A stretch of DNA of 64,000 bases from Actinomycetales bacterium (GCA_002919305.1 PKFB01000051.1:32001-96000); one strand, 5' to 3'. Positions 8,063-16,311 are shown, counted from the first letter of the stretch. Numbers and translations: made by a program. Notes: generated from the letters alone by a model not told the origin.

Positions 8063-8872
8063 ATGGCCCGTACCCAGACCGGACCAGATTTCATCGAGGC
8101 GCTCGCCCGTGGCCTGGACGTGATCAAGGTGTTCCAGCCGGGGCGTCGGGTGATGACTCTCACCGAGGTGGCCAACGCGGCCGGCCTGGCTCGACCGACC
8201 GCGCGTCGCATCCTGCTCACCCTCCAGGAACTGGGGTACGCCCGAGCAGAAGCGGGCGGTTTCGCTCTTACTCCGCGCGTGCTGGAGCTGGGGGTGGCCT
8301 ATGTCCGCTCGCTCGGGCTGTGGGACGTGGCTCGGCCGCATCTGGAATGGCTGGTGAAACAGACCGGTGAGTCCTCGTCGATCGCGCAACTGGATGGCTC
8401 CGACATCATCTACGTGGCACGGGTCGCGGTGCCCAAGATTGTCACGTTTTCGGTGAATATCGGCACTCGGTTCCCTGCGCTGCAGACCTCGCTGGGCAAG
8501 GTGCTGCTCGCGGGATTACCTCCTGAGGAGGTGGAGCGGGTGTTGGCCCAGCCGAGCCGGTCAGGGATCACGCCACGCTGGCAGCCCACCCCTGAGGAGC
8601 GGGACGCGGAGCTGCGGGAGGTGCGGGCTCGAGGCTGGGCGCTTACCGACGAGCAGCTCGCGCCGGGTATCCGATCGGTGGCCGCACCGCTGCGCGACGG
8701 GACGGGGCGAGTGATCGCGGCGGTCAACGTCAACGCGCACGCCGCCGAGACCTCTCTGGAGAAGCTGACCGACGAGTATCTGCCGTTGCTGTTGAAGGCC
8801 GCCAGCGCGATCAGCGCCGACTGGGCCCGTTACGAGTCGATTCCGCACGTGACCCGGGCCACCGCCTCCTGA
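8063..8872 (+). CDS. IclR-family transcriptional regulator (PcaU/PobR-like)
   Basis: A 269-residue protein from the ATG at 8063, preceded by GGAAGGG; an upstream in-frame ATG at 7988 lies in the promoter region. The N-terminal winged HTH includes LTEVANAAGLARPTARRILLTLQELGYA. The C-terminal IclR effector domain begins near residue 75 and contains GTRFPALQTSLGKVLLAGLP and the G-W-x-L-TDEQLAPGIRSVAAPL segment typical of the PcaR/PobR branch, regulators of aromatic-acid catabolism. It is divergent from the amidohydrolase and upstream of a CoA-transferase/dioxygenase cluster, with similar dyads in all three promoter regions. It is therefore the likely pathway-specific regulator. Confidence 0.92.
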   Translation: MARTQTGPDFIEALARGLDVIKVFQPGRRVMTLTEVANAAGLARPTARRILLTLQELGYARAEAGGFALTPRVLELGVAYVRSLGLWDVARPHLEWLVKQTGESSSIAQLDGSDIIYVARVAVPKIVTFSVNIGTRFPALQTSLGKVLLAGLPPEEVERVLAQPSRSGITPRWQPTPEERDAELREVRARGWALTDEQLAPGIRSVAAPLRDGTGRVIAAVNVNAHAAETSLEKLTDEYLPLLLKAASAISADWARYESIPHVTRATAS

Positions 8873-8944
8873 CCGGCTCCTCGACTCCTGGACTCCTGCT
8901 GGCCGGCTTCCTGTGCGCTACGGCCATTGACGTTCTGGATCCGG

Positions 8945-8999
8945 ACCCGCCGCCCCGTGGCGGCCCGCCGTGTGGCGGGCGCAGGTGTGGCGGGTTTTT
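8945..8999 (+). terminator. Rho-independent terminator after the IclR gene
   Basis: An outer stem of ACCCGCC (8945-8951) with GGCGGGT (8989-8995), enclosing smaller hairpins including CCCGCC-GTGT-GGCGGG, runs into a T5 tract at 8995-8999. Confidence 0.75.
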
Positions 9000-9017
9000 G
9001 TTCACGCGCCACTTGCC

Positions 9018-9069
9018 TTGACACGCCCGTGGTAGGGGCACAGACTCGATTTAGCGGACAGTTGTCCGT
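9018..9069 (+). promoter_or_regulatory. Promoter and IclR-type operator of the CoA-transferase/dioxygenase operon
   Basis: A consensus -35 TTGACA (9018-9023) is followed after 17 bp by a weak -10 (CAGACT, 9041-9046). Immediately downstream, the 16-bp dyad GCGGACAGTTGTCCGT (9054-9069) differs by one arm base from perfect symmetry and matches the 7878 site. The position fits repression at the start site, or control by the adjacent IclR protein. Confidence 0.6.
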
Positions 9070-9089
9070 ATGGCGGACGAGAGGATGTC

Positions 9090-11330
9090 ATGTCGAGCTC
9101 CAGCCGTACCGAATCCACCCCCGGGTCCGGTTTCAACCCCATCCCCGGACCCACCCCCACCGCCTCCGACAGTGGTTCTGGCGCCACGTCAGGGCCACTG
9201 TCAGGGCTTTTAGTCGCTGACTTTTCACGGGTGCTGGCGGGGCCGTACGCCACAATGCTGCTGGCCGATCTCGGTGCGGATGTGATCAAGGTGGAGAGCC
9301 CGAGCGGCGATGACACCCGCGCCTGGAAACCTCCGGTCCGCGGTGATGAGTCCACCTACTACCTGGGCGTCAACCGCAACAAACGATCCATCGCCCTGAA
9401 CCTGAAAAACCCCGGTGACCTGACGCTGGCGCGTCGACTCGCCGCCCGCGCCGACATTGTGGTGGAGAACTTCCGGCCTGGTGGTCTGCGCAAATTCGGT
9501 CTGGACTATCCGTCGGTACGCCGGCACAACCCTGCGGTTATTTACGCCTCGATCAGTGGTTTTGGCTCCGGCGGCGGCGCGTCCCTGCCCGGCTATGACC
9601 TGATTGTGCAGGCTATGTCCGGGCTGATGAGCTTGACCGGTGACCCCGAAGGCCCGCCCTACCGCGCCGGGATCTCGGTGTTCGACGTCATGGCCGGGAT
9701 GCACGCCACCATCGGGATCCTCGCCGCGTTGCACCACCGTGACCAGACCGGGCAGGGGCAGCATGTGGAGGTCAACCTGCTGTCGTCGGCGCTGTCGGGC
9801 CTGGTCAACCAGTCCAGCGCCTATGTGGCCGGCGGGGTGGTTCCGTTCCGTATGGGCAACGCCCACCCCAGCCTGTTTCCCTATGAGCCGCTGCCGACCG
9901 CCGATGGTGATCTGATCATCGCCGCTGGCAACGACGGGCAGTTCCGCAGGCTGTGCCAGGTGCTCGATATCCCCGAACTGGCCGATGACCCGCGGTTCGC
10001 GCACACCCCCGACCGCACCGCCAACCGTGAAGCGCTGCGGCCACTGCTGGTAGAGCGGCTGCGGCGCCGTCCCAAGAAGGAATGGTTCGAGCTGCTGATC
10101 GCCGCGGGCGTCCCGTGCGGCCCGATCAACACTGTCGATGAGGGGGTGCTCTTCGCCCAGGACATCGGCCTGGATCCGGTGGTGACGATCGGCGAGGGCG
10201 AGCGGGCGATCCCCTCGGTGCGGCACCCGATCAGCTTCTCCGCCACCCGCCCCGCGTACCGGCTGCCGCCGCCAGGGTTGGATGAGCACGGTGACCGGAT
10301 CCGTGCCTGGCTACGCAAGTTGGAGGACCCGACGGAGGAGCCTGCGGAGGACCAGGCGAAGAAACCGGAAGAGGAACAGTCAGCAGGGCACGAACCGGCG
10401 CGTACCACCACCCCGGAACCTCAGTCCGGCAAACCCCAAACCGTCACTCCTCACTCCAGCACCCCTGACGCCCCCCGCGGCCTGGCCTTTCCCACCTCCT
10501 TGGGCACCTCCGACGCCGACAGCATCCGGCTACTGGGGCAGAACCTGGCCACCGACCTGATGGGGCAGGTGGGCTTCGGGGAACTGGCGTTCTGGCTGGC
10601 CAGCGGGCGGCGCCCCACCCCGGAACAGGTCCGACTCTTCGAGGCGGTACTGGTCGCGCTCGCCGACCACGGCTTCACCCCCACCGCGCTCGCCGCCCGT
10701 CTGACCTATCTGAGCGCCCCCGACTCGATGCAAGGAGCCCTCGCGGCCGGCCTGCTGGGCGGTGGATCCCGCTTCCTGGGGGTCACCGAAGACTGCGGAC
10801 GTTTTCTCGCCGAGGCGCTGGCGGCTTCCGGCTCATCCCCCGACCCCGCCGACACCGGTGCCTGGGAGCGGATCGCTCTCGAGGCCGTCACCAAAGCCCG
10901 ACAGGAGGGTCGACGCATCCCCGGCTTGGGGCATCCCGTGCATAAAAAACAGGATCCGCGTACCCCGATCCTCTACGCCATCGCCCGGGAAGCCGGTTGT
11001 CTTGGCCCGCACCTGCGGCTGTTGGAGGCCATCGGCCGCGTCCACCCTCAGGTGCTGGGGCGCACCCTGCCGCTGAACGGGGCCGGGGTCTGTGGCGCGG
11101 CCCTGGCCGACTTGGGTCTGCCGGTGGATCTGTTACGCGGCTTCGCGCTGCTGGCCCGCACCGCTGGCCTGCTCGGTCACTTGGCCGAGGAACAGCGTCG
11201 GCCGATCGGCATGGATATTTACCTCGCCGTCGACCGCAACGCGGTGTATCTACCGCCGGACCCGGGTACGCCGGACGCGGATGCCTTCGACGCCTTCGGG
11301 ACCGACCGGGCCCCGGGAGGCCTCCGCTAG
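9090..11330 (+). CDS. Fusion of class III CoA-transferase (CaiB/BaiF) and citrate synthase/citryl-CoA-lyase-like domain
   Basis: A 746-residue protein with GAGG before the ATG. Residues about 33-410 are a CaiB/BaiF CoA-transferase: GLLVADFSRVLAGPYATMLL, ADVIKVESP, GVNRNKRSIALNL and GYDLIVQAMSG, whose aspartate is the family's catalytic position. A proline/glutamate-rich linker (about 405-465) joins a citrate-synthase-like region (about 470-735) with IPGLGHPVHKKQDPR, carrying the conserved histidine, and LNGAGVCGAALADLGLP. Known: the first family moves CoA between acids; the second cleaves or forms (methyl)citryl- or citryl-type thioesters. Inferred: the fusion activates a hydroxy-polycarboxylate and cleaves it to an acyl-CoA plus an oxo-acid, perhaps the last step after ring cleavage by the next genes. 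The citrate-synthase part is short, like stand-alone citryl-CoA lyases. Confidence 0.85.
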   Translation: MSSSSRTESTPGSGFNPIPGPTPTASDSGSGATSGPLSGLLVADFSRVLAGPYATMLLADLGADVIKVESPSGDDTRAWKPPVRGDESTYYLGVNRNKRSIALNLKNPGDLTLARRLAARADIVVENFRPGGLRKFGLDYPSVRRHNPAVIYASISGFGSGGGASLPGYDLIVQAMSGLMSLTGDPEGPPYRAGISVFDVMAGMHATIGILAALHHRDQTGQGQHVEVNLLSSALSGLVNQSSAYVAGGVVPFRMGNAHPSLFPYEPLPTADGDLIIAAGNDGQFRRLCQVLDIPELADDPRFAHTPDRTANREALRPLLVERLRRRPKKEWFELLIAAGVPCGPINTVDEGVLFAQDIGLDPVVTIGEGERAIPSVRHPISFSATRPAYRLPPPGLDEHGDRIRAWLRKLEDPTEEPAEDQAKKPEEEQSAGHEPARTTTPEPQSGKPQTVTPHSSTPDAPRGLAFPTSLGTSDADSIRLLGQNLATDLMGQVGFGELAFWLASGRRPTPEQVRLFEAVLVALADHGFTPTALAARLTYLSAPDSMQGALAAGLLGGGSRFLGVTEDCGRFLAEALAASGSSPDPADTGAWERIALEAVTKARQEGRRIPGLGHPVHKKQDPRTPILYAIAREAGCLGPHLRLLEAIGRVHPQVLGRTLPLNGAGVCGAALADLGLPVDLLRGFALLARTAGLLGHLAEEQRRPIGMDIYLAVDRNAVYLPPDPGTPDADAFDAFGTDRAPGGLR

Positions 11331-11354
11331 TGCTCGCCCACCATGGAGGTGCCC

Positions 11355-12218
11355 ATGGCCACACTGGCCGCGGTCATCGCGTCCACTCACCACCCGTTTT
11401 ATTACAAGACCAGCACCATGCCGCCGGAGGAACGCCCACCCTTCGCCGAGGAGTGGATCACCAAGGTCACCGCGTTCCGGGAGACCCTCACCCGCGCCGC
11501 CCCGGATGTGCTGGTGATGGTCGGCTCCGACCACTTCCACCAGCTGTGGCTGGACAACATGCCGCAGTTTCTGATCGGCAAGGCGCCGTTTTACGACGCC
11601 AACTTCTACAACGAGGAACGGGAGTTCGGCCTGCCGCGCATGCGGCTCAAAGGGCACGAGGAGCTATCGGCGTACCTGTTGCGGGAGGGCCTGGACGCCG
11701 GATTTGACCTGGCCTTCAGTAACGAGCTGCGGGTCGACCACAGCATCACCTGCCCGATCATCACGCTACGGCCGCAGGCAGACCTGCCGATCGTGCCGAT
11801 CTACACCAACATCTTCGCGCCACCACTGCCGCAGCCCGCACGTTTCGTACAGCTTGGGCGTACCATCCGTCAACTGATTGAGGCCTGGCCGTCGGACCTG
11901 CGAGTCGCGGTGATCGGCACCGGGCATCTGTCGTTGGAGCTGGGCGGCCCGCGCCAGTTCGGCCCGCATGGGCCGGATCCGGAGTTCGACCGCAAAGCGG
12001 TGGAGTGGATCGCCACCGGGGACATCGAAGGGTGCCTGTCAGAGGTCACCCTGGACAGCCTGTGGAAACCAGGCAACGCCACCCACGGATTTATGGATTT
12101 CATGCTGATGATGGGGGTGGCCGGTGACGGCGTCAAAGCCGACTATATGGACACAGTGGACCTGTTTCACACCATGGAGGCCTACTTCACCTGGTATCCG
12201 AAGGAGGCGGGGGCGTGA
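11355..12218 (+). CDS. LigB-type (class III) extradiol ring-cleavage dioxygenase, catalytic subunit
   Basis: A 287-residue protein from the ATG at 11355, preceded by GGAGGTG at 11345-11351; an ATG four codons earlier overlaps that site. Seen: IASTHHPF near the N-terminus and VGSDHFHQL (histidines at the expected ferrous-iron positions), FSNELRVDHSITCP, and GTGHLSLELGGP. This is the protocatechuate 4,5-dioxygenase/gallate dioxygenase-like superfamily. It sits 24 bp after the CoA-transferase fusion and overlaps the LigA-like gene by 4 bp, so the three are one operon. The ring substrate cannot be read from sequence; a hydroxylated aromatic or heteroaromatic acid is likely. Confidence 0.88.
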   Translation: MATLAAVIASTHHPFYYKTSTMPPEERPPFAEEWITKVTAFRETLTRAAPDVLVMVGSDHFHQLWLDNMPQFLIGKAPFYDANFYNEEREFGLPRMRLKGHEELSAYLLREGLDAGFDLAFSNELRVDHSITCPIITLRPQADLPIVPIYTNIFAPPLPQPARFVQLGRTIRQLIEAWPSDLRVAVIGTGHLSLELGGPRQFGPHGPDPEFDRKAVEWIATGDIEGCLSEVTLDSLWKPGNATHGFMDFMLMMGVAGDGVKADYMDTVDLFHTMEAYFTWYPKEAGA

Positions 12219-12577
12219 GCAGGTACCTGGTCAACAAGTTCCTCTTCACCGTGGACCGCGACCCTGAGTGGGTGGAGCGGTACCGGGAGGATCCGCGGGG
12301 CTTTGTCGCCTGGTGGGAGGCGGAGAAGGCCAACAGCCTGCTCAACTGCCACTCCGGTGAGGCCAGCACCTGGCTGGCGTTCGAGGACGAGGAACGTGAA
12401 GCCCTGGCCACCCATGACTACGTGCGGCTATTCGAGCTCGGAGCGCACCCGTTCCTCACCTTGACGCTGTTCATCGCGATGTTCGAGCGCGACTACGACG
12501 AGCCGCTGGGGTTCCAAAAGGAGTACGCCCGCCGGTTGGCGCACTTCAGCCTGCCCTACCCCGACATCGCTACCTGA
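12215..12577 (+). CDS. LigA-like small subunit of the extradiol dioxygenase
   Basis: A 120-residue helical protein, GTG start inside the stop of the LigB-like gene (GTGA), with AAGGAGG upstream. The segment FLFTVDRDPEWVERYREDP and the following NSLLNCHS and VRLFELGAHPFLTLTLF match the alpha-subunit fold of protocatechuate 4,5-dioxygenase, which caps the active site of the beta subunit. Overlapping translation supports a stoichiometric alpha-beta complex with the preceding gene. Confidence 0.8.
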   Translation: MSRYLVNKFLFTVDRDPEWVERYREDPRGFVAWWEAEKANSLLNCHSGEASTWLAFEDEEREALATHDYVRLFELGAHPFLTLTLFIAMFERDYDEPLGFQKEYARRLAHFSLPYPDIAT

Positions 12578-12689
12578 GGCGCCACGGTGATCTTCGACTT
12601 GTCGTCGGAGGCCTGGTGAGTATGAGGTAGCGATGTGTCGTGACGCTGGGAAGAAGAACTCATGAGCAACGGGCAGGGGAGGTGATTGT

Positions 12690-13673
12690 GTGCGTGCGGC
12701 GGTGCTTCAGGAGCACGGGCGAGCACCTGAGATCAACGAGCTGCCGGATCCGAAGGCCGGTGACGACGAGGCTTTGATCGCGGTCACCACGGCGCCGATC
12801 ACGCCACTGGACATCTTGTGCGCCAGCGGGAGCTCTTACTTTGGTAAGCCGGCCGTGCCGTACGTCCCCGGTGTCCAAGGGGTGGGGGTCCTGGCTGAGG
12901 ACTGCGCCGCTGGTGCGGCCGGCACCCGGGTGTGGTTCCCCACCACGGCCGGGATGCGGCCGGGGAACGGCAGCATGGCGGAGTACTGCGTTGCACCCGC
13001 CCATGAGGTAGTCGCGTTACCCGATGGGGTGGACGACGTGCAGGTCGCCGCGCTCGGCCTGTCGGCGGTGGCGGCCTGGATGGCGTTGACGTGGCGGGCC
13101 GGGATGCGGCCCGGTGAACAGGTGCTGGTGTTGGGAGGCGGCGGCACGGTCGGGCAAGTGGCGGTGCAGGCGGCCCGAATTCTGGGTGCCCGTCGGGTGG
13201 TAGCCGCGTGCCGTTCCAAGGAGGCCCAGCAGGTGGTCCGGGAGGCGGGGGCCGACGCCATGGTGCCGATCCTGGACGGTGACGACTGGCCGACGTTGGC
13301 GTACCGGATGTTTGTGATGAGCGAAGGTGAAGGCTACGACGTGGTGATCGACCCGCTGGGCGGGGTGCCGGCCACCGCCGCCGCCTGGGTGTTGGCGTCC
13401 CACGGTCGCCTGGTCAACCTCGGCTCCGCCGCTGGCTCCACCGCCAGTTTCGAATCTGAACGGCTGCGCAGCCGGAGCGCGGCGATCCTCGGCTACACCA
13501 ACAACGACTTGAGCAACGAGCAGCGGCGCAGCGCCCTACTGGAGGTCCTGGGCCATGCCGCCGCCGGTCGGATACGCGTGCAGCACGAGACCGTCCCGCT
13601 GGACGAGCTGCCCGCGGCGTGGACGCGCCAGGCGGCGGGTGCCGCTAAGCGACGGATCGTCGTTCGTCTTTGA
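12690..13673 (+). CDS. Medium-chain dehydrogenase/reductase, quinone-oxidoreductase-like
   Basis: A 327-residue protein with GTG start and GGGAGG 7 bp upstream. The N-terminal GroES-like domain (MRAAVLQEHG to VPYVPGVQGVGVL) is followed by a Rossmann NAD(P) site VLVLGGGGTVGQVAVQAARILGA near residues 148-170. The catalytic and structural zinc cysteines of alcohol dehydrogenases are absent, which points to the quinone oxidoreductase branch. It lies 112 bp after the LigA-like gene on the same strand and may be co-transcribed; a role in the same catabolic pathway is inferred only from position. Confidence 0.85.
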   Translation: MRAAVLQEHGRAPEINELPDPKAGDDEALIAVTTAPITPLDILCASGSSYFGKPAVPYVPGVQGVGVLAEDCAAGAAGTRVWFPTTAGMRPGNGSMAEYCVAPAHEVVALPDGVDDVQVAALGLSAVAAWMALTWRAGMRPGEQVLVLGGGGTVGQVAVQAARILGARRVVAACRSKEAQQVVREAGADAMVPILDGDDWPTLAYRMFVMSEGEGYDVVIDPLGGVPATAAAWVLASHGRLVNLGSAAGSTASFESERLRSRSAAILGYTNNDLSNEQRRSALLEVLGHAAAGRIRVQHETVPLDELPAAWTRQAAGAAKRRIVVRL

Positions 13674-13701
13674 GTCGGCCTGCTCGTTGTCCACTGTGAA
13701 C

Positions 13702-13748
13702 GGTGGTACACCCCACGACAGGCGCGGGGGTGCGTGGGGCGTACCACC
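13702..13748 (+). terminator. Hairpin terminator after the MDR gene
   Basis: A 16-bp stem with one mismatch: GGTGGTACACCCCACG at 13702-13717 and CGTGGGGCGTACCACC at 13733-13748, 28 bp after the MDR stop. The right arm carries the recurrent GCGTACC word. Confidence 0.7.
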
Positions 13749-13806
13749 GATGGTGGGAAGTGACCTGACCGGACGGAACGGGCCGCGCTTGCGCGGTTAT
13801 ATGCAC

Positions 13807-13837
13807 CAGGGCCGGCTGCTGCCCCAACCGGCCCTGG
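13807..13837. terminator. Second hairpin, CCAGGGCCGG stem
   Basis: Perfect 10-bp arms (CCAGGGCCGG at 13807-13816, CCGGCCCTGG at 13828-13837) around an 11-nt loop. It may be a back-up terminator; no U-tract beyond a short TCTTT. Confidence 0.5.
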
Positions 13838-14491
13838 CCGTCTTTAGCGCCCCCTTCGAAGGCATCATGTTGTGCGTTCCGGAAACTAGGGCATGGTGTG
13901 TCGACGCCGCTGTTTCAGCGCGTCATCGACCGCGTTTTCGTGAAAGCGCTATCCGTTGCTCGATATATGGAGGGACCTGTCGGTCGACCTCATGTCCTGT
14001 CGGCGCGCTGACGACAAACCGGGGAGGTCAGGGCGGTGGTGGCGGGTGAGTCGGCATGGGATCGTTCCAGTTCATGGGGATCGGGTGGTTTGTTGACCGG
14101 TGAGGATGTTAGCTATCGCAGCATTTTGGGAAAGCGCTGTCAAGGGATTGAAGGGAAACGCTGGAAGTTGTTTATCGAACCCTGTTGAGAGTGCGAAATT
14201 TTCGCCTCTGATGGCGACAATTTAACCAGTTCCTGACCTGGTGATTTAGGGTGGGTGCACAGCGATAGAACGGGCGATAACGACTGGCTTACCGGCTTCG
14301 TCGGATGAGAACTTTTAGGGCACAGGGTTCCGAAGAACGAAACAATCGATCCTGTTCATCAAACCACTCAAGCGGGTGAGGGCCCGTCGGATAGTGATCT
14401 TCGAGGCATTGTGATGCTCTCGCTGTGGTCGCTGACGCGTGGGCTCGGTGTCTGCATGTCCGCAATAGACAGGGATGCGTGGGATTGGGTA
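13838..14491. other. Non-coding stretch with repeated GAAAGCGCT-type words
   Basis: No gene is supported. Between 13937 and 14162 the words GAAAGCGCT (13942 and 14130) and GAAACGCT (14155) recur; they resemble half sites of LacI-family regulators of sugar genes. No reading frame downstream has family resemblance. Possibly the remains of a lost sugar-utilisation promoter region. Confidence 0.35.
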
Positions 14492-14696
14492 CCGGTTCTG
14501 ACGAGGACAGAACCGGGAAAGTAACCCGACTCCACTGTGGAGCGCGACAGCCAGAGTGCGGCAACCGGGCTACACGCTTCTCGAAACCGTCGAAACCAGT
14601 GACCCGAGAAGGGCCACTGTGGATGCTGAAGGCCGCCGGTCTGACAAGACCGACGGCCAGATCAGGTCCTTGAACCTGGCTAAGCCAGGGGACCTG
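14492..14696 (+). ncRNA. Candidate structured RNA: cluster of hairpins
   Basis: In about 200 nt there are several perfect stems: CCGGTTCTG/CAGAACCGG (14492-14516); CTTCTCG (about 14577) with CGAGAAG (about 14605); GGTCT/AGACC around 14638-14651; and a nested pair AGGTCC/GGACCT enclosing CCTGGCT/AGCCAGG (about 14664-14696). The decamer CCACTGTGGA occurs twice (14532, 14614). No coding frame is supported. The direction is uncertain because stems read on both strands; the plus strand keeps unpaired A-rich joints such as GAAACC. It lies just beyond the 3' end of the FAD oxidase gene. No known RNA family was recognised. Confidence 0.4.
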
Positions 14697-14793
14697 GGGA
14701 TGGGCTATGAGTCAGGGAACGGGGTATCGGAGAGCGTCCAGTCACATCACCGCCGCATGATCGACAGGGACGTCCGAGCGTGGCGCCGCACGA

Positions 14794-16233
14794 TCACGTG
14801 GTGGAGAGGACAGTCGGAGCGGCAGCGGGTGGGATGGTGTAGTGAAGCCGGAACAGGTTCTCCGGGTCGTAGACGGCCTTGAGCGCGGTCAACCGCTGGT
14901 AGATCTCCGGCTGGTACGCCCCGCGTACCAACTCCTGAACATCGACTCCCAAGGCCCCAGAGGAGTCCGCAGCGTTGGGGGTGACAGGCCCGGTGTGGGC
15001 CAGGAAATTCAGGAACCGACCCATGCGCCACGGCTTCACGGCGTCGAGCAAGCCGGTCAGAACGGGGTACGCGGTCCGCGCGGTGATCCCCCGCAGAGGG
15101 GTGAGAGCGGACAACAGGTACCGCGCATCCCGCCACCCGACCGCGTTCGCCGCCGTAGGACGTCGAGCCAGCGCGCCGCCGAGGTGACGGACCTCGAAGA
15201 TGAGGGGGACGGCGGGATCGGGGGTGGCGTGAGCGAGGATCGTCGCCACCGCCTTCTGATCCAAGTCCGTGAGCATGACGCTGTCCCCGATCCACGGCGC
15301 GGGCATGGAGGGATCGTTATGGATTGAGCCGCACTCGGTGTACGGCATCAGACGGACACTGTCCAGCAGCCGGGGTCCGGCCGCGCGCAGCGGTGCGATG
15401 AGCTGCTCGCCGTCATCGACAGAACCGAGGTACGCGATCCGTACGTGATAGATGACGCGACCACGCAGCGGCTCAGGAATCTGCGGCAGATCGGGGAAAG
15501 GCGCCAGCGCCACCGAGGAGTCCATCTGCTCCGGCACAGTGAGGGTCCAGCGCCAATAGGCCTCCAACAGGTCGGGGACCTGCTGGGCATCGAAGAACAG
15601 GCCCCCGCCGTACAGGTGGGTCACCGGGACCAGTTCCATCTCCAGGCGGGTCACGATGCCGAAGTTGTCCCGCCCGCCCAGTAGCGCCCAGTACAGATCC
15701 GGGTCACTGTCGGGGGTGACGTGGCGGCACTGTCCATCGGCGGTGACCACCTCCGTCCCGCGTACCCGGTCAGCGGCGTAGCCGCAGTTGCGGGCCAGGA
15801 TGCTCAACCCGCCCCCAAGGGTGTAGGGGACAACGGTGACGAACGGCGCGGAGCCGTTCAACGGCGCCAAGCCATGCGCCGCCGCCTCGGTGATCAGGTG
15901 ATCGAAACGGACGCCGGCGCCGACGCTGGCGATGCGGGACTGCGGGTCGATGCGTACCTCTGTCATGCGGCGGGTGGTGATCAGAAGGCCGCCCTCGGTG
16001 GCCGCCGACGCCCCATGGCCGGTGGCGCGAACCCCTACCGGAAGCCCGTGGGCGGCGGCGAACTCCACCGCCGCTTGGACGTCCTGAGCATCGGTGGCGC
16101 CGACAATCACGTCTGGTCGGTACGGGAAGGCGAGGTTGAAACTGGTCCGTTCCGCGTCGTAACCGTCTTGGCCAGCCAGCAGAACCGGTCCTGTGACGCG
16201 ATCAATGAGGCGCTGAATGACAGCGTGATCCAC
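14794..16233 (-). CDS. FAD-linked oxidoreductase, berberine-bridge-enzyme (BBE) type
   Basis: A 479-residue protein starting at GTG 16233 with GGGGAGA upstream. The FAD-binding PCMH domain (about 35-205) contains RATGHGASA, whose His73 is at the position that binds FAD covalently. It continues with VPYTLGGGLSILARNCGYAADRV and LYWALLGGRDNFGIVTRLEMELVP. The C-terminal BBE segment is PEIYQRLTALKAVYDPENLFRLHYTIPP. The second FAD-linking cysteine of bicovalent members is absent from its usual place. Relatives oxidise sugars, alcohols or secondary-metabolite alkaloids with O2. No signal peptide. It is divergent from a WYL-domain regulator, the likely controller. Confidence 0.9.
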   Translation of the reverse strand: MDHAVIQRLIDRVTGPVLLAGQDGYDAERTSFNLAFPYRPDVIVGATDAQDVQAAVEFAAAHGLPVGVRATGHGASAATEGGLLITTRRMTEVRIDPQSRIASVGAGVRFDHLITEAAAHGLAPLNGSAPFVTVVPYTLGGGLSILARNCGYAADRVRGTEVVTADGQCRHVTPDSDPDLYWALLGGRDNFGIVTRLEMELVPVTHLYGGGLFFDAQQVPDLLEAYWRWTLTVPEQMDSSVALAPFPDLPQIPEPLRGRVIYHVRIAYLGSVDDGEQLIAPLRAAGPRLLDSVRLMPYTECGSIHNDPSMPAPWIGDSVMLTDLDQKAVATILAHATPDPAVPLIFEVRHLGGALARRPTAANAVGWRDARYLLSALTPLRGITARTAYPVLTGLLDAVKPWRMGRFLNFLAHTGPVTPNAADSSGALGVDVQELVRGAYQPEIYQRLTALKAVYDPENLFRLHYTIPPAAAPTVLSTT

Positions 16234-16296
16234 AACTTCTCCCCGTGAGAGAACACGTTCCTTGGCACGATGCCCACCGATGCTGGCGCTTTAACG

Positions 16297-16311
16297 TGAC
16301 ACGGCCTGTCA
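16297..16311. promoter_or_regulatory. Dyad between the FAD oxidase and WYL regulator genes
   Basis: TGACACGGCCTGTCA: 5-bp arms TGACA/TGTCA around five bases, 64 bp upstream of the oxidase start. A plausible operator for the divergent WYL regulator. The remaining 16234-16559 sequence holds an AT-richer promoter-like stretch near 16360-16385 and no gene. Confidence 0.4.

Noticed and set aside
14289..14882. Short open frames across the hairpin cluster
   Set aside because: None has a ribosome-binding site or family resemblance, and they contradict one another in strand; the region is better read as non-coding.
16239..16254. GAACACGTTC near the FAD oxidase start as a second SOS box
   Set aside because: The GAAC/GTTC spacing is 2 bp, not 4 bp, so it does not fit LexA.
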